NCBI RefSeq assembly: GCF_002960625.1
Contig: NZ_POJH01000031.1
Span: forward strand, 62,001-126,000
Source: Streptococcus suis
Lineage (GTDB): Bacteria > Bacillota > Bacilli > Lactobacillales > Streptococcaceae
DNA: 64,000 nucleotides
Direction of reading: 5' to 3'
Shown: in pieces, positions 10,602-19,534 of the stretch
How positions within the stretch are numbered: position 1 is the stretch's first letter
Layout: every line of letters begins with the position of its first letter
Notes under the pieces: generated by a model
What the model was told of the DNA's origin: nothing
Databases searched by the model: none
What the model saw: the letters and a program-made list of their open reading frames with translations, nothing else
Position numbers and translations under genes: made by a program

Positions 10602-11032
10602 TTCAAATCCTCCAAGAAATTATAGAGTTTGAAGAGCCCTTTTTTCATCACTTGGAACTCAGCCTCATCCATTCCGTCTGTAATTTGCTTGACCATTTCA
10701 TTATGAAAACGTTGGTGCAAGCGATAAACCAGGCGTCCTTTCTTAGTCAAATAAAGATGAACTACCCGTCTATCTTTAGTAGAACGAATCCGCTCAACGT
10801 ATCCTTTTCGTTCTAAATTATTTAGACTGGTCGTCACCGTACCAAGTGTGACCATCAAAGTACGAGCCACATCGCTCGGCGTCGCTCCATCCATACCACC
10901 AATGACATCGATTGTGTGCATCTCCTTAATGGAAATATCATTGAAGCGACTGCCACGAAGACTTGTTTCTTCAATTACCAACACATTATTAAATATAGCG
11001 GTCAGGTATTCATTTATTTTTGAATCTTCCAA
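10598..11032 (-). CDS. fabT: MarR-family repressor of fatty-acid synthesis
   Basis: Winged-helix MarR-type regulator, 144 aa. In streptococci FabT binds acyl-ACP as co-repressor and shuts down the fab genes when exogenous fatty acids are abundant. The recognition region is visible as [20 protein letters not shown], followed by the wing with [14 protein letters not shown]. The start is TTG: AAAGGAGA lies 7 nt before it and no ATG is in register. Two FabT boxes flank its promoter, indicating autorepression. It is first in the main fab operon and overlaps fabH by 4 bp. Confidence 0.94.
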   Translation of the reverse strand: MEDSKINEYLTAIFNNVLVIEETSLRGSRFNDISIKEMHTIDVIGGMDGATPSDVARTLMVTLGTVTTSLNNLERKGYVERIRSTKDRRVVHLYLTKKGRLVYRLHQRFHNEMVKQITDGMDEAEFQVMKKGLFKLYNFLEDLK

Positions 11033-11047
11033 AACAGGTCTCCTTTA

Positions 11048-11091
11048 CTTTGATAATCAAAGTATAAGCTAAAATAATTTGATTGTCAAAT
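11048..11091 (-). promoter_or_regulatory. fabT promoter with two FabT boxes
   Basis: On the minus strand the -35 is TTGACA (11084-11089) and the -10 is TATACT (11061-11066), with a 17-bp spacer. A palindromic box ATTTGATTGTCAAAT (11077-11091) covers the -35, and CTTTGATAATCAAAG (11048-11062) overlaps the end of the -10 and the start site. This is an ideal arrangement for FabT autorepression. Confidence 0.85.
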
Positions 11092-11111
11092 ATTTTTTCT
11101 AAAAAATTAAA

Positions 11112-11903
11112 TTATTTTCCTGTAAATGCTGGTCTTCTCCGCTCAGCGTGGGCGCGAACACCTTCTTTAAAATCTTCTTTAAAAGCCAAACTTTCTTGCA
11201 AGTTCAACTCTAAGCGGCGATAGGATTGCCAGTCCTTGAATTGACTTTCCCAGACCAGTTGCTTGATCGCCACGTAGGAATTGATGGAGCCACGCATGAG
11301 TTTCTTGATAACCTGTTGGACAGTCTTTTCCAACTTTTCTGGCTCGACCAATTTGTAAACAATGCCGTAGTCCAGAGCTTTCTCCGCAGACAAGCCTTCT
11401 CCTGTCATGGCCAAGTGACTGGCACGATTGGCCCCAATAGCACGACTGAGTAGGAAAATACCACCCGCGTCTGGCGCCAACCCGACGCCAACAAAGGCCT
11501 GAATGAATTTTGTCTTGGTTGAGGCGATGACAAAATCCGCAGCTACAGCCATATTGGCTGCTGCGCCTGCTACTGCTCCATCGGTGACCATAATGACAAC
11601 CTTTGGTAGTTGCTTGAGGGCGAAGGAGATGTCATTAACCAGCTCTGCTATGCGCACAAGAGAAGGAATATCGTCCTCATCCACTGCTCGCTTCATCTCT
11701 ACCAGATCACCACCAACAGAGAATATAGGTCCAGCAGCAGCTATTTGTAAGAATTGAACTTGGTCATTCTGATCCGTTTCTTCGATAGCCGCAAGAATTT
11801 CTTCACACATAGGGATGTTAAAACCATTAGCCACATGGGGACGATTAAAGGTTAGAACGGCAAGACTTCCTGTTACCTGATAGGAAATTGTTTGGTAGGT
11901 CAT
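11112..11903 (-). CDS. fabM: trans-2-decenoyl-ACP isomerase / enoyl-CoA hydratase family
   Basis: Crotonase-family protein, 263 aa, in the position of streptococcal FabM, which isomerises trans-2 to cis-3 decenoyl-ACP and so creates unsaturated fatty acids. Visible features are the N-terminal [13 protein letters not shown], an oxyanion-hole segment [10 protein letters not shown] and [19 protein letters not shown]. The frame stays open 16 codons upstream, but that stretch overlaps the FabT boxes; GGAGA just before the ATG at 11903 sets the start. It is transcribed separately from fabT and, unlike the pneumococcal gene as I recall it, has FabT boxes in its leader. Confidence 0.92.
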   Translation of the reverse strand: MTYQTISYQVTGSLAVLTFNRPHVANGFNIPMCEEILAAIEETDQNDQVQFLQIAAAGPIFSVGGDLVEMKRAVDEDDIPSLVRIAELVNDISFALKQLPKVVIMVTDGAVAGAAANMAVAADFVIASTKTKFIQAFVGVGLAPDAGGIFLLSRAIGANRASHLAMTGEGLSAEKALDYGIVYKLVEPEKLEKTVQQVIKKLMRGSINSYVAIKQLVWESQFKDWQSYRRLELNLQESLAFKEDFKEGVRAHAERRRPAFTGK

Positions 11904-11922
11904 CTCTTCTCCTTTGAAAATA

Positions 11923-11999
11923 ATTTGATTATTAAAACATTTGAATATCAAATTTCAAACTCTTGTATCCCATTCTAGCATAGATTTTCAATTTGTCAC
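11923..11999 (-). promoter_or_regulatory. fabM promoter and FabT-type boxes
   Basis: On the minus strand the -35 is GTGACA (11994-11999), the spacer 16 bp and the -10 TAGAAT (11972-11977), with an extended -10 TG. Downstream of the predicted start site lies a perfect box TTTGAATATCAAA (11940-11952) and a weaker TTTGATTATTAAAA (11923-11936). Confidence 0.7.
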
Positions 12000-12029
12000 T
12001 ATTTTTCCCAAAATATAGTGTGACATCCG

Positions 12030-12057
12030 AAAAAAAGCTGGCAAAACCAACTTTTTC
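12030..12057. terminator. Terminator downstream of the HAD gene
   Basis: Stem AAAAAGCTGG/CCAACTTTTT (one wobble pair) with a 5-nt loop follows the HAD stop codon and ends in a T-run on the minus strand. It separates that gene from the fabM promoter. Confidence 0.75.
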
Positions 12058-12059
12058 TA

Positions 12060-12701
12060 TTAAACATCTAAATCATTCATTGCCTGTCCTAAGCTATCTA
12101 CTAACCTATCAGCTTGGGACTGGTCGATACCGTAATGCCGATCCCGAATAGCCCAGACAGTCAGATTTGCCGCTTTTGCTGCAGCTATCCCTTTGGAACT
12201 GTCTTCAAAGACCAAAATATCCTTTTTATCCAGTCCTAAAGCTTGGACCGCCTGTTCATACACTGCTGGATGTGGCTTTGGTGCTTGACAATCCATACCC
12301 GAAAAGGTTTGATCAAAGTATGTTGCAATTCCCGCCTCAGACAAGGCACGTTCAATCTCTGCTCCATCTGTATTGGAGGCCAATACCAAAGGGAGGCCCT
12401 TGTTTTTTAACCGCTCCAGACTATCTCTTACATCTGGAAACAGGCGCTCAGCATAAGGAGTAGGACGATTTTCCTTGTAAATACGATACTCTTCCTCCAA
12501 GGCAGGTACATCCCAACTTTCATAATCATCTGCCAGGATACGTTTCCACATTTGACTAGCTCTACCACCAACAAAAATAGATGGTTCCAAGTGCTCTACT
12601 GATAAGCCCTTAGTAGCTAGAAAATCAATTCGACGTTGAAAATAAAACGTTTCCGTATCAAACAGAACACCATCCATATCAAAAATAATAGCTTTTACCA
12701 T
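12060..12701 (-). CDS. HAD-superfamily hydrolase, beta-phosphoglucomutase-like
   Basis: HAD subfamily IA protein, 213 aa. Motif I is FDMDGVLFDTE (D8 nucleophile, D10 acid/base), motif II is LASNTDG with S/T, motif III contains K in PKPHPAVYEQA, and motif IV is VFEDSSKGI with the metal-binding acidic residues. The small alpha-helical cap between motifs I and II fits sugar-phosphate phosphatases or phosphomutases; the substrate cannot be read from sequence. It is a single gene bounded by terminators and diverges from lysC. Confidence 0.88.
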   Translation of the reverse strand: MVKAIIFDMDGVLFDTETFYFQRRIDFLATKGLSVEHLEPSIFVGGRASQMWKRILADDYESWDVPALEEEYRIYKENRPTPYAERLFPDVRDSLERLKNKGLPLVLASNTDGAEIERALSEAGIATYFDQTFSGMDCQAPKPHPAVYEQAVQALGLDKKDILVFEDSSKGIAAAKAANLTVWAIRDRHYGIDQSQADRLVDSLGQAMNDLDV

Positions 12702-12748
12702 GTTTTTACTCCTATTCCTGTTCTATTGTAACATAGGCAGAAGTTTTT

Positions 12749-12763
12749 TGTTTTCAGAAAATT
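12749..12763. promoter_or_regulatory. Candidate CodY box between the HAD gene and lysC
   Basis: TGTTTTCAGAAAATT differs from the CodY consensus AATTTTCWGAAAATT only at the first two bases. It lies about 60 bp upstream of the lysC -35 and between two divergent genes. It is a prediction only. Confidence 0.4.
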
Positions 12764-12821
12764 TTCGAAAGAGCAATTGTTCGTTTTAAAGACCAGTAGC
12801 CATAAGATTTGTTTATATGTA

Positions 12822-12850
12822 CTGACAATCCCTTACTATTCTGCTATAAT
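12822..12850 (+). promoter_or_regulatory. lysC promoter
   Basis: -35 CTGACA (12822-12827), a 17-bp spacer and a perfect TATAAT (12845-12850). The start codon follows 26 bp after the -10, with AGGAG as the ribosome-binding site. Confidence 0.8.
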
Positions 12851-12876
12851 AGAAAAAAATATCCTAGGAGTTACAA

Positions 12877-14232
12877 ATGAAAGTGATTAAGTTTGGCGGA
12901 AGCTCTCTCGCTTCTGCTAGTCAATTAGAAAAAGTATTCAATATTGTCCAATCCGATCCTGAGCGTCGCTTTGTCGTTGTTTCAGCACCTGGAAAACGAA
13001 ACGCTGAAGATACCAAGGTTACCGATGCTTTAATTAAATATTATAAAAACTACATCAATGGAAAAGATGTTACTGCTAGTCAAGAATGGATTATCAACCG
13101 CTATCAGGCAATGGTCGACGAACTTGGTTTTACTGCCAAGAGCATGAAGAAAATTACCGAGAGCATTAAAGCCCTAGCTAGCCTACCAATCGAAAACAAC
13201 GAGTTTCTCTATGATGCTTTCCTAGCTGCTGGTGAAGATAACAATGCAAAATTGATTGCCGAATACTTCACCTTTAAAGGCTTACCAGCTCGCTATGTTC
13301 ATCCTAAAAAAGCTGGTATCATCGTCAGCTCGGAACCAGGTAACGCTCGTATTCTTCCATCAAGCTATGATAAAATTGAAGAGCTACGCGATGCTGATGA
13401 AATCCTCATTATTCCTGGTTTCTTTGGTGTTACGATTGACAATCAAATTTGCACTTTCTCACGTGGAGGGTCAGACATCACTGGTTCTATCGTAGCAGCA
13501 GGGGTAAAGGCTGATCTTTACGAAAACTTTACCGATGTAGATGGCATCTTTGCAGCTCATCCTGGCATTATCAAGAACCCTCATTCTATCAAGGAATTGA
13601 CCTATCGTGAGATGCGCGAGTTGGCCTATGCTGGATTCTCTGTTCTTCATGATGAGGCTCTTCTTCCAGCCTATCGCGGTCGCATTCCATTGGTTATTAA
13701 AAATACCAATAATCCTGGTCATCCTGGCACTCGCATTGTTCACAAACACACTGAAGAAACCGTTCCTGTTGTTGGTATCGCAGCAGATGACGACTTCGTA
13801 AGTATCAATATGTCTAAGTACCTGATGAACCGTGAAGTTGGTTTTGGTCGCAAGGTTCTGCAAATTCTTGAAGATCTCAATATACGGTTTGAACATATGC
13901 CGACTGGTATTGATGACCTATCTATCGTTCTCCGCGAGCGTGAGTTAACACCTATCAAGGAAGAAGAAATCCTTCGTCAACTCAAGACCAAACTAGAAGT
14001 TGATAAGGCAGAAATTGAACATGGGCTTTCTACCATCATGATTGTTGGTGAAAATATGAAGAGCCATGTCGGTGTAACTGCTACTGCAACGGCTGCACTT
14101 TCTCAACAAAATGTCAACCTGGCCATGATTTCGCAAGGTGCCAGCGAAGTTTCCGTTATGTTCGTTGTCAAAACAGAAGAAAAAGAGAAGGCTCTCAAGG
14201 CCCTCTACGATGCATTTTTTGAGGAGAAATAA
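12877..14232 (+). CDS. lysC: Aspartate kinase
   Basis: Monofunctional aspartokinase, 451 aa, first step of the aspartate family pathway to lysine, threonine, methionine and diaminopimelate. The amino-acid kinase N-terminus KFGGSS is at residues 5-10, and FSRGGSDITGSIVA near 194-207 is the substrate-binding segment. A C-terminal pair of ACT-type regulatory domains follows (about 310-450), with SHVGVTATATAALSQQNVNL in the second. No homoserine dehydrogenase is fused. It is a single-gene unit between its own promoter and a bidirectional terminator. No lysine riboswitch is visible in the short leader. Confidence 0.95.
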   Translation: MKVIKFGGSSLASASQLEKVFNIVQSDPERRFVVVSAPGKRNAEDTKVTDALIKYYKNYINGKDVTASQEWIINRYQAMVDELGFTAKSMKKITESIKALASLPIENNEFLYDAFLAAGEDNNAKLIAEYFTFKGLPARYVHPKKAGIIVSSEPGNARILPSSYDKIEELRDADEILIIPGFFGVTIDNQICTFSRGGSDITGSIVAAGVKADLYENFTDVDGIFAAHPGIIKNPHSIKELTYREMRELAYAGFSVLHDEALLPAYRGRIPLVIKNTNNPGHPGTRIVHKHTEETVPVVGIAADDDFVSINMSKYLMNREVGFGRKVLQILEDLNIRFEHMPTGIDDLSIVLRERELTPIKEEEILRQLKTKLEVDKAEIEHGLSTIMIVGENMKSHVGVTATATAALSQQNVNLAMISQGASEVSVMFVVKTEEKEKALKALYDAFFEEK

Positions 14233-14235
14233 GTA

Positions 14236-14272
14236 AAAACCATGCTAGATTACTTCCTAGCATGGTTTTTTT
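14236..14272. terminator. Bidirectional terminator between lysC and alr
   Basis: The stem ACCATGCTAG/CTAGCATGGT with an A-run before and a T-run after serves lysC on the plus strand. It also overlaps the alr stop codon and can end alr on the minus strand. Confidence 0.9.
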
Positions 14273-15374
14273 ATTCGAAAAAGCGTGGCAAACGGTCAGT
14301 TAATAGGCAGACAACCTCATAATTGATAGTACCAATATAGTCTGCCCAATCTTGAACGCTAATGCTATTTTCTTTATCCTGCCCGATCAAGGTAACCCTT
14401 TCACCGATTGGATAGTAGTCTGGTAAGCGAATGGTAATTTGGTCCATAGAAATCCGCCCTACTATTTCACAAGTTTTGCCATCGACTAAAACATGAAAAC
14501 CTTGCAAACTTCTCACCATTCCATCCGCATAGCCAATCGGAACGGTGGCAATCCACTCTGTTTCTGGGCTAGTATAAGTAGCTCCATAACCAATGACAGT
14601 TCCAGCCTGAACCTGCTTGACATGGACAATTTCCGAAACCAGGGACAAGGCTGGTTCCACCGAAAATGGTAATTCTAAGGTCCTCCCACTTGGGTTCATT
14701 CCGTAGATAATATTGCCCAGACGAACCAGATTAAAGACAGTATCTGTATGCCAAATGCTGGTCGCAGAATTGCTGGCATGAACCCAGCGTGGCAAACGTG
14801 GCAAGAGAGCCAAATAAGCTTTAAAGCTAGACAACTGTTCTTGGAATTGCCTTTCATCTATCTCGTCTGCTGTTGCAAAATGGGTAAAAATACCTTCTAG
14901 CTCAAACTCTAAATCATCTAACAAATCCAGAGCCTGTTGCAATTCCTCTTCACTTCGAAAACCAATTCGCCCCATACCCGTATCAATTTTTAAATGAACT
15001 GCAAGTCCAGCCAAATCCAAATCTAGCTTAGCTACTTGGTTCAGCCATTCTAAGCTAGCAACTGTCACGCTAATATTTAACTGATGAGCTAGGGCTAAAA
15101 AGTTCGGAGGCACAATACCTAAAATCAAAATAGGATCTTCAATACCTGCCCTACGCAATTCTAAAGCCTCGTCCAAGTTAGATACGCAAAAACCAGTTAC
15201 CTTACTGGATAATTTCCTTGCTACTGCAACTGCCCCATGGCCATAAGCATTAGCCTTAACAACCGCGAAGGCCGCGGTCTTATTTGGCAAACCACCCATC
15301 ACTTTTTCCAGATTGGTGACGATAGCATCTAAATGAATACCTACTTGCGTGGGACGATGTTCACTCTCAATCAT
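14271..15374 (-). CDS. alr: Alanine racemase
   Basis: PLP-dependent alanine racemase, 367 aa, making D-alanine for peptidoglycan and teichoic acids. The PLP lysine is K40 in [10 protein letters not shown]; the second catalytic base is the tyrosine in [11 protein letters not shown] use the ATG at 15374 because GGAGGAG lies 4 nt upstream; the open frame extends 11 codons further into acpS without a ribosome-binding site. The start overlaps acpS by 8 bp. The acpS-alr pair is common in streptococci. Confidence 0.95.
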   Translation of the reverse strand: MIESEHRPTQVGIHLDAIVTNLEKVMGGLPNKTAAFAVVKANAYGHGAVAVARKLSSKVTGFCVSNLDEALELRRAGIEDPILILGIVPPNFLALAHQLNISVTVASLEWLNQVAKLDLDLAGLAVHLKIDTGMGRIGFRSEEELQQALDLLDDLEFELEGIFTHFATADEIDERQFQEQLSSFKAYLALLPRLPRWVHASNSATSIWHTDTVFNLVRLGNIIYGMNPSGRTLELPFSVEPALSLVSEIVHVKQVQAGTVIGYGATYTSPETEWIATVPIGYADGMVRSLQGFHVLVDGKTCEIVGRISMDQITIRLPDYYPIGERVTLIGQDKENSISVQDWADYIGTINYEVVCLLTDRLPRFFE

Positions 15375-15726
15375 CTTTCTCCTCCAAAATAACACTAGCC
15401 TGGGCAAAATTCCCTGAATGACTAATGCTCAACCATACTTTCCCTGAAAAATGTCTAGAAACTAAGCAAGGGGCACCGTTACTAGCATTTGAAATGTCAA
15501 TATCTTGAAAAGTAACCTTGCCAATCCCAGTACCTAAAGCCTTAACGAAAGCTTCTTTAGCGGCCCAACGGCCCGCCAGATATTCCAGCTGGCGACGACC
15601 TTGTAACCCTTGATAGCGTTCAAATTCTCTTTCTGTTAAAATCCGTTTGGGAAAATCATTATGTTTCTTTCTAGCACGCTCAATCGCCTCTATTTCTTGA
15701 AGGTCAATACCATGCCCAACTATCAT
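15367..15726 (-). CDS. acpS: Holo-ACP synthase
   Basis: 4'-phosphopantetheinyl transferase, 119 aa, trimeric class. It transfers phosphopantetheine from CoA to the ACP serine. The Mg-binding D8 is in GHGIDLQE and E58 in [15 protein letters not shown]. It activates the AcpP encoded at 9.4 kb. It overlaps alr and is separated from secA by a strong terminator; no aroF/aroG gene lies between secA and acpS as it does in some streptococci. Confidence 0.95.
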   Translation of the reverse strand: MIVGHGIDLQEIEAIERARKKHNDFPKRILTEREFERYQGLQGRRQLEYLAGRWAAKEAFVKALGTGIGKVTFQDIDISNASNGAPCLVSRHFSGKVWLSISHSGNFAQASVILEEKDD

Positions 15727-15770
15727 TGAAACCTCGCCTCATTTTCACATTTCATCCTTTGGAACAATTG

Positions 15771-15801
15771 AAAAGGGACTGGACAGCCGTCCAGTCCCTT
15801 G
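15771..15801. terminator. Terminator downstream of secA
   Basis: Perfect 12-bp stem AAGGGACTGGAC/GTCCAGTCCCTT with loop agcc, followed on the minus strand by a short T-run, placed right after the secA stop. Confidence 0.9.
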
Positions 15802-15808
15802 TTCTTTG

Positions 15809-18334
15809 CTATTTACGGCCGTGACAATTTTTAAATTTCTTACCAGACTGACATGGGCATGGTGCATTTCGATCTACGCCTTCGAAAGATACTTGTTCTT
15901 TCACCATGGCAGACTGCGCCGGAATAATATTTTTCACTGCTGTCGTATGAGATTCTTGTCTTGCACGCTCACGCTCAATATTATCGTGGATTTGAGCCTT
16001 CATCATTAAACGAGTGACCTCAAACTCAATAGCACCAATCATATCATTAAACATGGTAAAAGCTTCTGATTGGTATTCAACAATTGGATTGTTTTGAGCA
16101 TAACCACGCAAGCTAACAGCATTACGCAATTGATCCAAGGAATCAATATGATCTGTCCATTTGCTATCTACTACACGGAGAATAAGGACCTTTTGGAACT
16201 CACGAACCCGCTCTTCATCACGCAATTTTTCAACCTGAGAATTGTAAACAGACAAGGCACGTTCATAGAGTTCATCAATGATTTCCTGCTTACTCAAATC
16301 CTCCAGATAAGCCAGACTTAAACTACCTTCCTCAACCAAGTTAGCATGTGCAAACTGGACAATCGCTGCCACTGCTTCTTCTTTAGAACTTAGAAAATGA
16401 CCTTCAACCTGGCGCTCGATGGTTCGCTTGATCATGGCCTTAATTTCCGGAGCTAAATCTCGGTCTGCTGTAATGACATCATGACGCTGGCGATAGATGA
16501 TTTCACGTTGCTCACGCATGACATCATCATATTGAAGGACCTGCTTACGAGAATCGTAGTTATTTCCCTCAACACGCTTTTGAGCTGCTTCCACTTGACG
16601 TGTCAGCATCTTAGACTTAATAACAGACTCTTCTTCTGTCAGGTTCATGCGTTCCATAAAGGCCTTAATCCGTTCTGAACCGAAGCGTTTCATCAAATCA
16701 TCTTCTAATGAGAGGTAAAATTGAGACTCACCCTTGTCACCTTGACGACCAGCACGTCCACGAAGCTGATTGTCAATACGGCGGCTTTCATGGCGTTCTG
16801 TACCAATGACACATAGGCCACCTAACTCTAAGACGCCAGGACCCAACTTGATATCTGTACCACGTCCCGCCATGTTGGTCGCAATGGTAACAGCTCCACG
16901 CTGTCCAGCATTCATGATAATTTGAGCTTCACGGTAATGGTTTTTAGCATTCAAGACCTCGTGAGGAACGCCTGCAGCAACCAATTTTTTTGAAATCAAA
17001 TCAGATGTTTCTACCGCAACGGTACCTACTAGAACTGGTTGCCCTTTTTCATAACGTCGCTTAACATCCGCAACAACTGCATTGAACTTGTATTCCAAGC
17101 TTGGGTAAAGCAAGTCTTCATGGTCAATACGTTGAATTGGACGGTTGGTAGGGATTGGAATAATGCGAATGTTATAAATTTCGCGGAATTCTTCTTCTTC
17201 TGTCTTACCAGTACCTGTCATTCCTGCCAATTTTTTATACATCCGGAAAAGGTTTTGATAGGTGATGGAGGCACTTGTCTTGGATTCATTCTGAACTGGC
17301 ACACCCTCTTTGGCCTCAATAGCTTGGTGCAGTCCATCAGAATAGCGACGACCTTCCATAGTACGACCTGTAAATGGATCAATGATCATGACTTCTTGTT
17401 CGTCATTCACAAGGTAGTCCACATCGTAGATCATGATATAGTTGGCACGAAGGGCATTGTCCAAGAAGTGAGTAATAGCTACATTTTCAATATCATACAA
17501 GTTGTCCAGCTTGAAGAATTTTTCAGCCTTATCAATTCCTGAATCGGATAGACCAATCGTTTTAGAAGGGACATCAATGATGTAATCTTCGCTATTTAAA
17601 GATTTGACCAGCTTATCTGCCAAGAAGTAGAGCTGGTTGGTTTCTGACCCCTGAGGACCAGAAACAATCAGAGGGGTACGTGCTTCGTCAATCAAGATAG
17701 AATCGACCTCATCGACCAAGGCATAGTTGAGTGGACGCTGAACCATATCTTCCGCACGAACCACCATGTTATCACGAAGGTAGTCAAAACCAATTTCAGA
17801 GTTGGTCGAATAAGTAATATCACAGTTATAGGCTTCTCGTTTTTCGAAAGGCGATTTCGCCGCTAGGTTAATCCCGACAGACAAGCCCAACCAAGAATAG
17901 AGTTCTCCCATCTCAGTTGCATCACGGGTTGACAAGTATTCGTTTACCGTAACAACGTGCACACCTTCTCCAGAAAGTGCGTTTAAGTAAACAGGCATGG
18001 TCGCAGTAAGGGTTTTTCCTTCCCCTGTACGCATCTCTGGCACGTCACCATTATGGAGAACGATCCCCCCCATAACCTGAACTTTATATGGGTACAGACC
18101 TAGAACCCGTTTTGCCGCCTCACGCACAACCGCGTAGGCTTCGTACAACAAATCATCCAATGATTCGCCGTTCGCATAACGCTCCTTAAATTCAGCCGTT
18201 TTTGCCTGTAATTGTTCATCCGTTAAAGCGGCCATCTCATCTGCATAAGAGAAGACCTTGTCCGCCATTCTTTCAAGTTTTCTTTGTTCTCCCTTGTCAT
18301 TTTCGATAAGAGAACGAAGTTTGTTTGCTAACAT
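15809..18334 (-). CDS. secA: Preprotein translocase ATPase SecA
   Basis: Motor of the general Sec pathway, 841 aa, a peripheral membrane ATPase driving preproteins through SecYEG. Walker A MRTGEGKT is at about 101-108, the DEVD-type Walker B follows about 100 residues later, and the C-terminus carries the zinc motif [14 protein letters not shown] that also binds SecB-like partners. The frame starts at an ATG three codons earlier (18343) that has no ribosome-binding site; AGGA before the ATG at 18334 and family alignment from memory favour the latter. The length is typical of streptococcal SecA1; no sign of the accessory SecA2. Confidence 0.95.
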   Translation of the reverse strand: MLANKLRSLIENDKGEQRKLERMADKVFSYADEMAALTDEQLQAKTAEFKERYANGESLDDLLYEAYAVVREAAKRVLGLYPYKVQVMGGIVLHNGDVPEMRTGEGKTLTATMPVYLNALSGEGVHVVTVNEYLSTRDATEMGELYSWLGLSVGINLAAKSPFEKREAYNCDITYSTNSEIGFDYLRDNMVVRAEDMVQRPLNYALVDEVDSILIDEARTPLIVSGPQGSETNQLYFLADKLVKSLNSEDYIIDVPSKTIGLSDSGIDKAEKFFKLDNLYDIENVAITHFLDNALRANYIMIYDVDYLVNDEQEVMIIDPFTGRTMEGRRYSDGLHQAIEAKEGVPVQNESKTSASITYQNLFRMYKKLAGMTGTGKTEEEEFREIYNIRIIPIPTNRPIQRIDHEDLLYPSLEYKFNAVVADVKRRYEKGQPVLVGTVAVETSDLISKKLVAAGVPHEVLNAKNHYREAQIIMNAGQRGAVTIATNMAGRGTDIKLGPGVLELGGLCVIGTERHESRRIDNQLRGRAGRQGDKGESQFYLSLEDDLMKRFGSERIKAFMERMNLTEEESVIKSKMLTRQVEAAQKRVEGNNYDSRKQVLQYDDVMREQREIIYRQRHDVITADRDLAPEIKAMIKRTIERQVEGHFLSSKEEAVAAIVQFAHANLVEEGSLSLAYLEDLSKQEIIDELYERALSVYNSQVEKLRDEERVREFQKVLILRVVDSKWTDHIDSLDQLRNAVSLRGYAQNNPIVEYQSEAFTMFNDMIGAIEFEVTRLMMKAQIHDNIERERARQESHTTAVKNIIPAQSAMVKEQVSFEGVDRNAPCPCQSGKKFKNCHGRK

Positions 18335-18431
18335 ATATTTCATCCTATTTCAAGTTTTAATCAATAATCTATTGTAGCAAAAAAATAGTTAATTTTCAAG
18401 ATTTCCCCTCTTGTATCCAAGAAAGGCACAC

Positions 18432-18459
18432 AAAAAAATCCGAACAAGTCGGATTTTTC
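18432..18459 (-). terminator. Terminator downstream of scrK
   Basis: Stem AAAATCCGA/TCGGATTTT with a 5-nt loop, ending in a 7-T run on the minus strand, directly after the scrK stop. Confidence 0.85.
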
Positions 18460-18460
18460 A

Positions 18461-19342
18461 TTATTTTTCAGATACTTGTTTGGCCAAGGCAAAGTTACCA
18501 AGTGTCGCTGAACCATTTTCTGCAACTGCAGGCGTTACAATGTATTCTTTGACATCTGGTGTTGGAAGATAATCGTTCATCAAACCAACAAATTTCTCGC
18601 GTACACGATTAAGCATGTGCTCTTGAGCCATGACACCTCCACCAAATACAATAACTTGTGGACGATATAGCAGAGTCGCCTGAACAGCTGCTTGAGCAAT
18701 GTAGTAAGCCTGAACATCCCAAACATCAGAATTAAGTTCAATTAACTCACCACGGATACCAGTACGACCCTCGAGAGATGGACCAGCTGCCAAGCCTTCC
18801 AAACAACCATTGTGGAAGGGACAAGTTCCGTTGAACTCATGTTTGACATCATAAGGATGCAAAGCTACGTAAGTATGACCAGCCTCAGTATGCCCAAGTC
18901 CTCCAATAAATTCTCCATTTTGGATAGCTCCAGCGCCAATTCCAGTACCAATTGTGTAGTAAACCAGGCTCTTCACACCCTTGCGAACCAAAGTTTCACC
19001 ATAGGCAGATGAGTTGACATCCGTCGTAAAGTAGAATGGAATGTTAAATTCTTTAGCAATCAAACCAAGCAAATCAATGTTTGACCAGTGTGGTTTTGGT
19101 GTTGAAGTAATGTAGCCATAGGTCTGTGAGTTTTGGTCAATATCAATCGGACCAAATGAACCAATGGCAATACCTGCCAAACGGTCTTCATAGCGTTTGA
19201 AGAATTCTACAGTACGTTCAATGGTTTCATAAGGTGTTGTTGTTGGAAATTGTGTTTTTTCAATTACTTGGAAATTCTCATCACCAACAGCACAAACAAA
19301 TTTTGTACCACCAGCTTCCAAGCTTCCGTATAATTTTGTCAT
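18461..19342 (-). CDS. scrK: Fructokinase (ROK family)
   Basis: ATP-dependent fructokinase, 293 aa, phosphorylating the fructose released when ScrB cleaves sucrose-6-phosphate. The ROK features are the N-terminal GSLEAGGTKF phosphate loop, the GTGIGAGAI segment near 135-143, and the zinc-binding cluster around CPFHNGCLEG (about 176-185) with an upstream histidine. It lies downstream of scrA, separated by 192 bp containing a short interspersed repeat and no terminator, so it may be co-transcribed with scrA. GGGAG precedes the ATG. Confidence 0.93.
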   Translation of the reverse strand: MTKLYGSLEAGGTKFVCAVGDENFQVIEKTQFPTTTPYETIERTVEFFKRYEDRLAGIAIGSFGPIDIDQNSQTYGYITSTPKPHWSNIDLLGLIAKEFNIPFYFTTDVNSSAYGETLVRKGVKSLVYYTIGTGIGAGAIQNGEFIGGLGHTEAGHTYVALHPYDVKHEFNGTCPFHNGCLEGLAAGPSLEGRTGIRGELIELNSDVWDVQAYYIAQAAVQATLLYRPQVIVFGGGVMAQEHMLNRVREKFVGLMNDYLPTPDVKEYIVTPAVAENGSATLGNFALAKQVSEK

Positions 19343-19436
19343 GAATTTTCTCCCTTTTTGTTTTTTTCATTATACCATAGATAGAAATAGAAGAAAAAGG
19401 CTTACCGCCTTTTCCTAGATATATTATTTCTAGGCT

Positions 19437-19524
19437 CTCACCTTACTTTCAGTACTAGGCAACGAGCCGCAGGCATAACTGAAGTTAGGCAAGGCGAGTT
19501 AACGAAGTAATGAAAGCAAAGAGG
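19437..19524. repeat. MITE-like interspersed repeat, short copy
   Basis: About 85 bp between scrK and scrA. It starts CCTTACTTTCAGTACTAGG and ends with the complement of CTTTGCTTTCATTACTTCG, and it keeps the family core GGCAACGAGCCGCAGGCATA and GGCAAGGCGAGTT. It lacks the middle part present in the 2483 copy. Confidence 0.65.
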
Positions 19525-19534
19525 AGGTATAGAA

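Noticed and set aside
11904-11951. 16-codon extension of FabM
   Set aside because: The region contains the FabT boxes and lacks a ribosome-binding site, whereas GGAGA precedes the internal ATG.
12781-12876. Lysine riboswitch before lysC
   Set aside because: The promoter lies only 26 bp from the start codon, leaving no room for the aptamer of about 170 nt.
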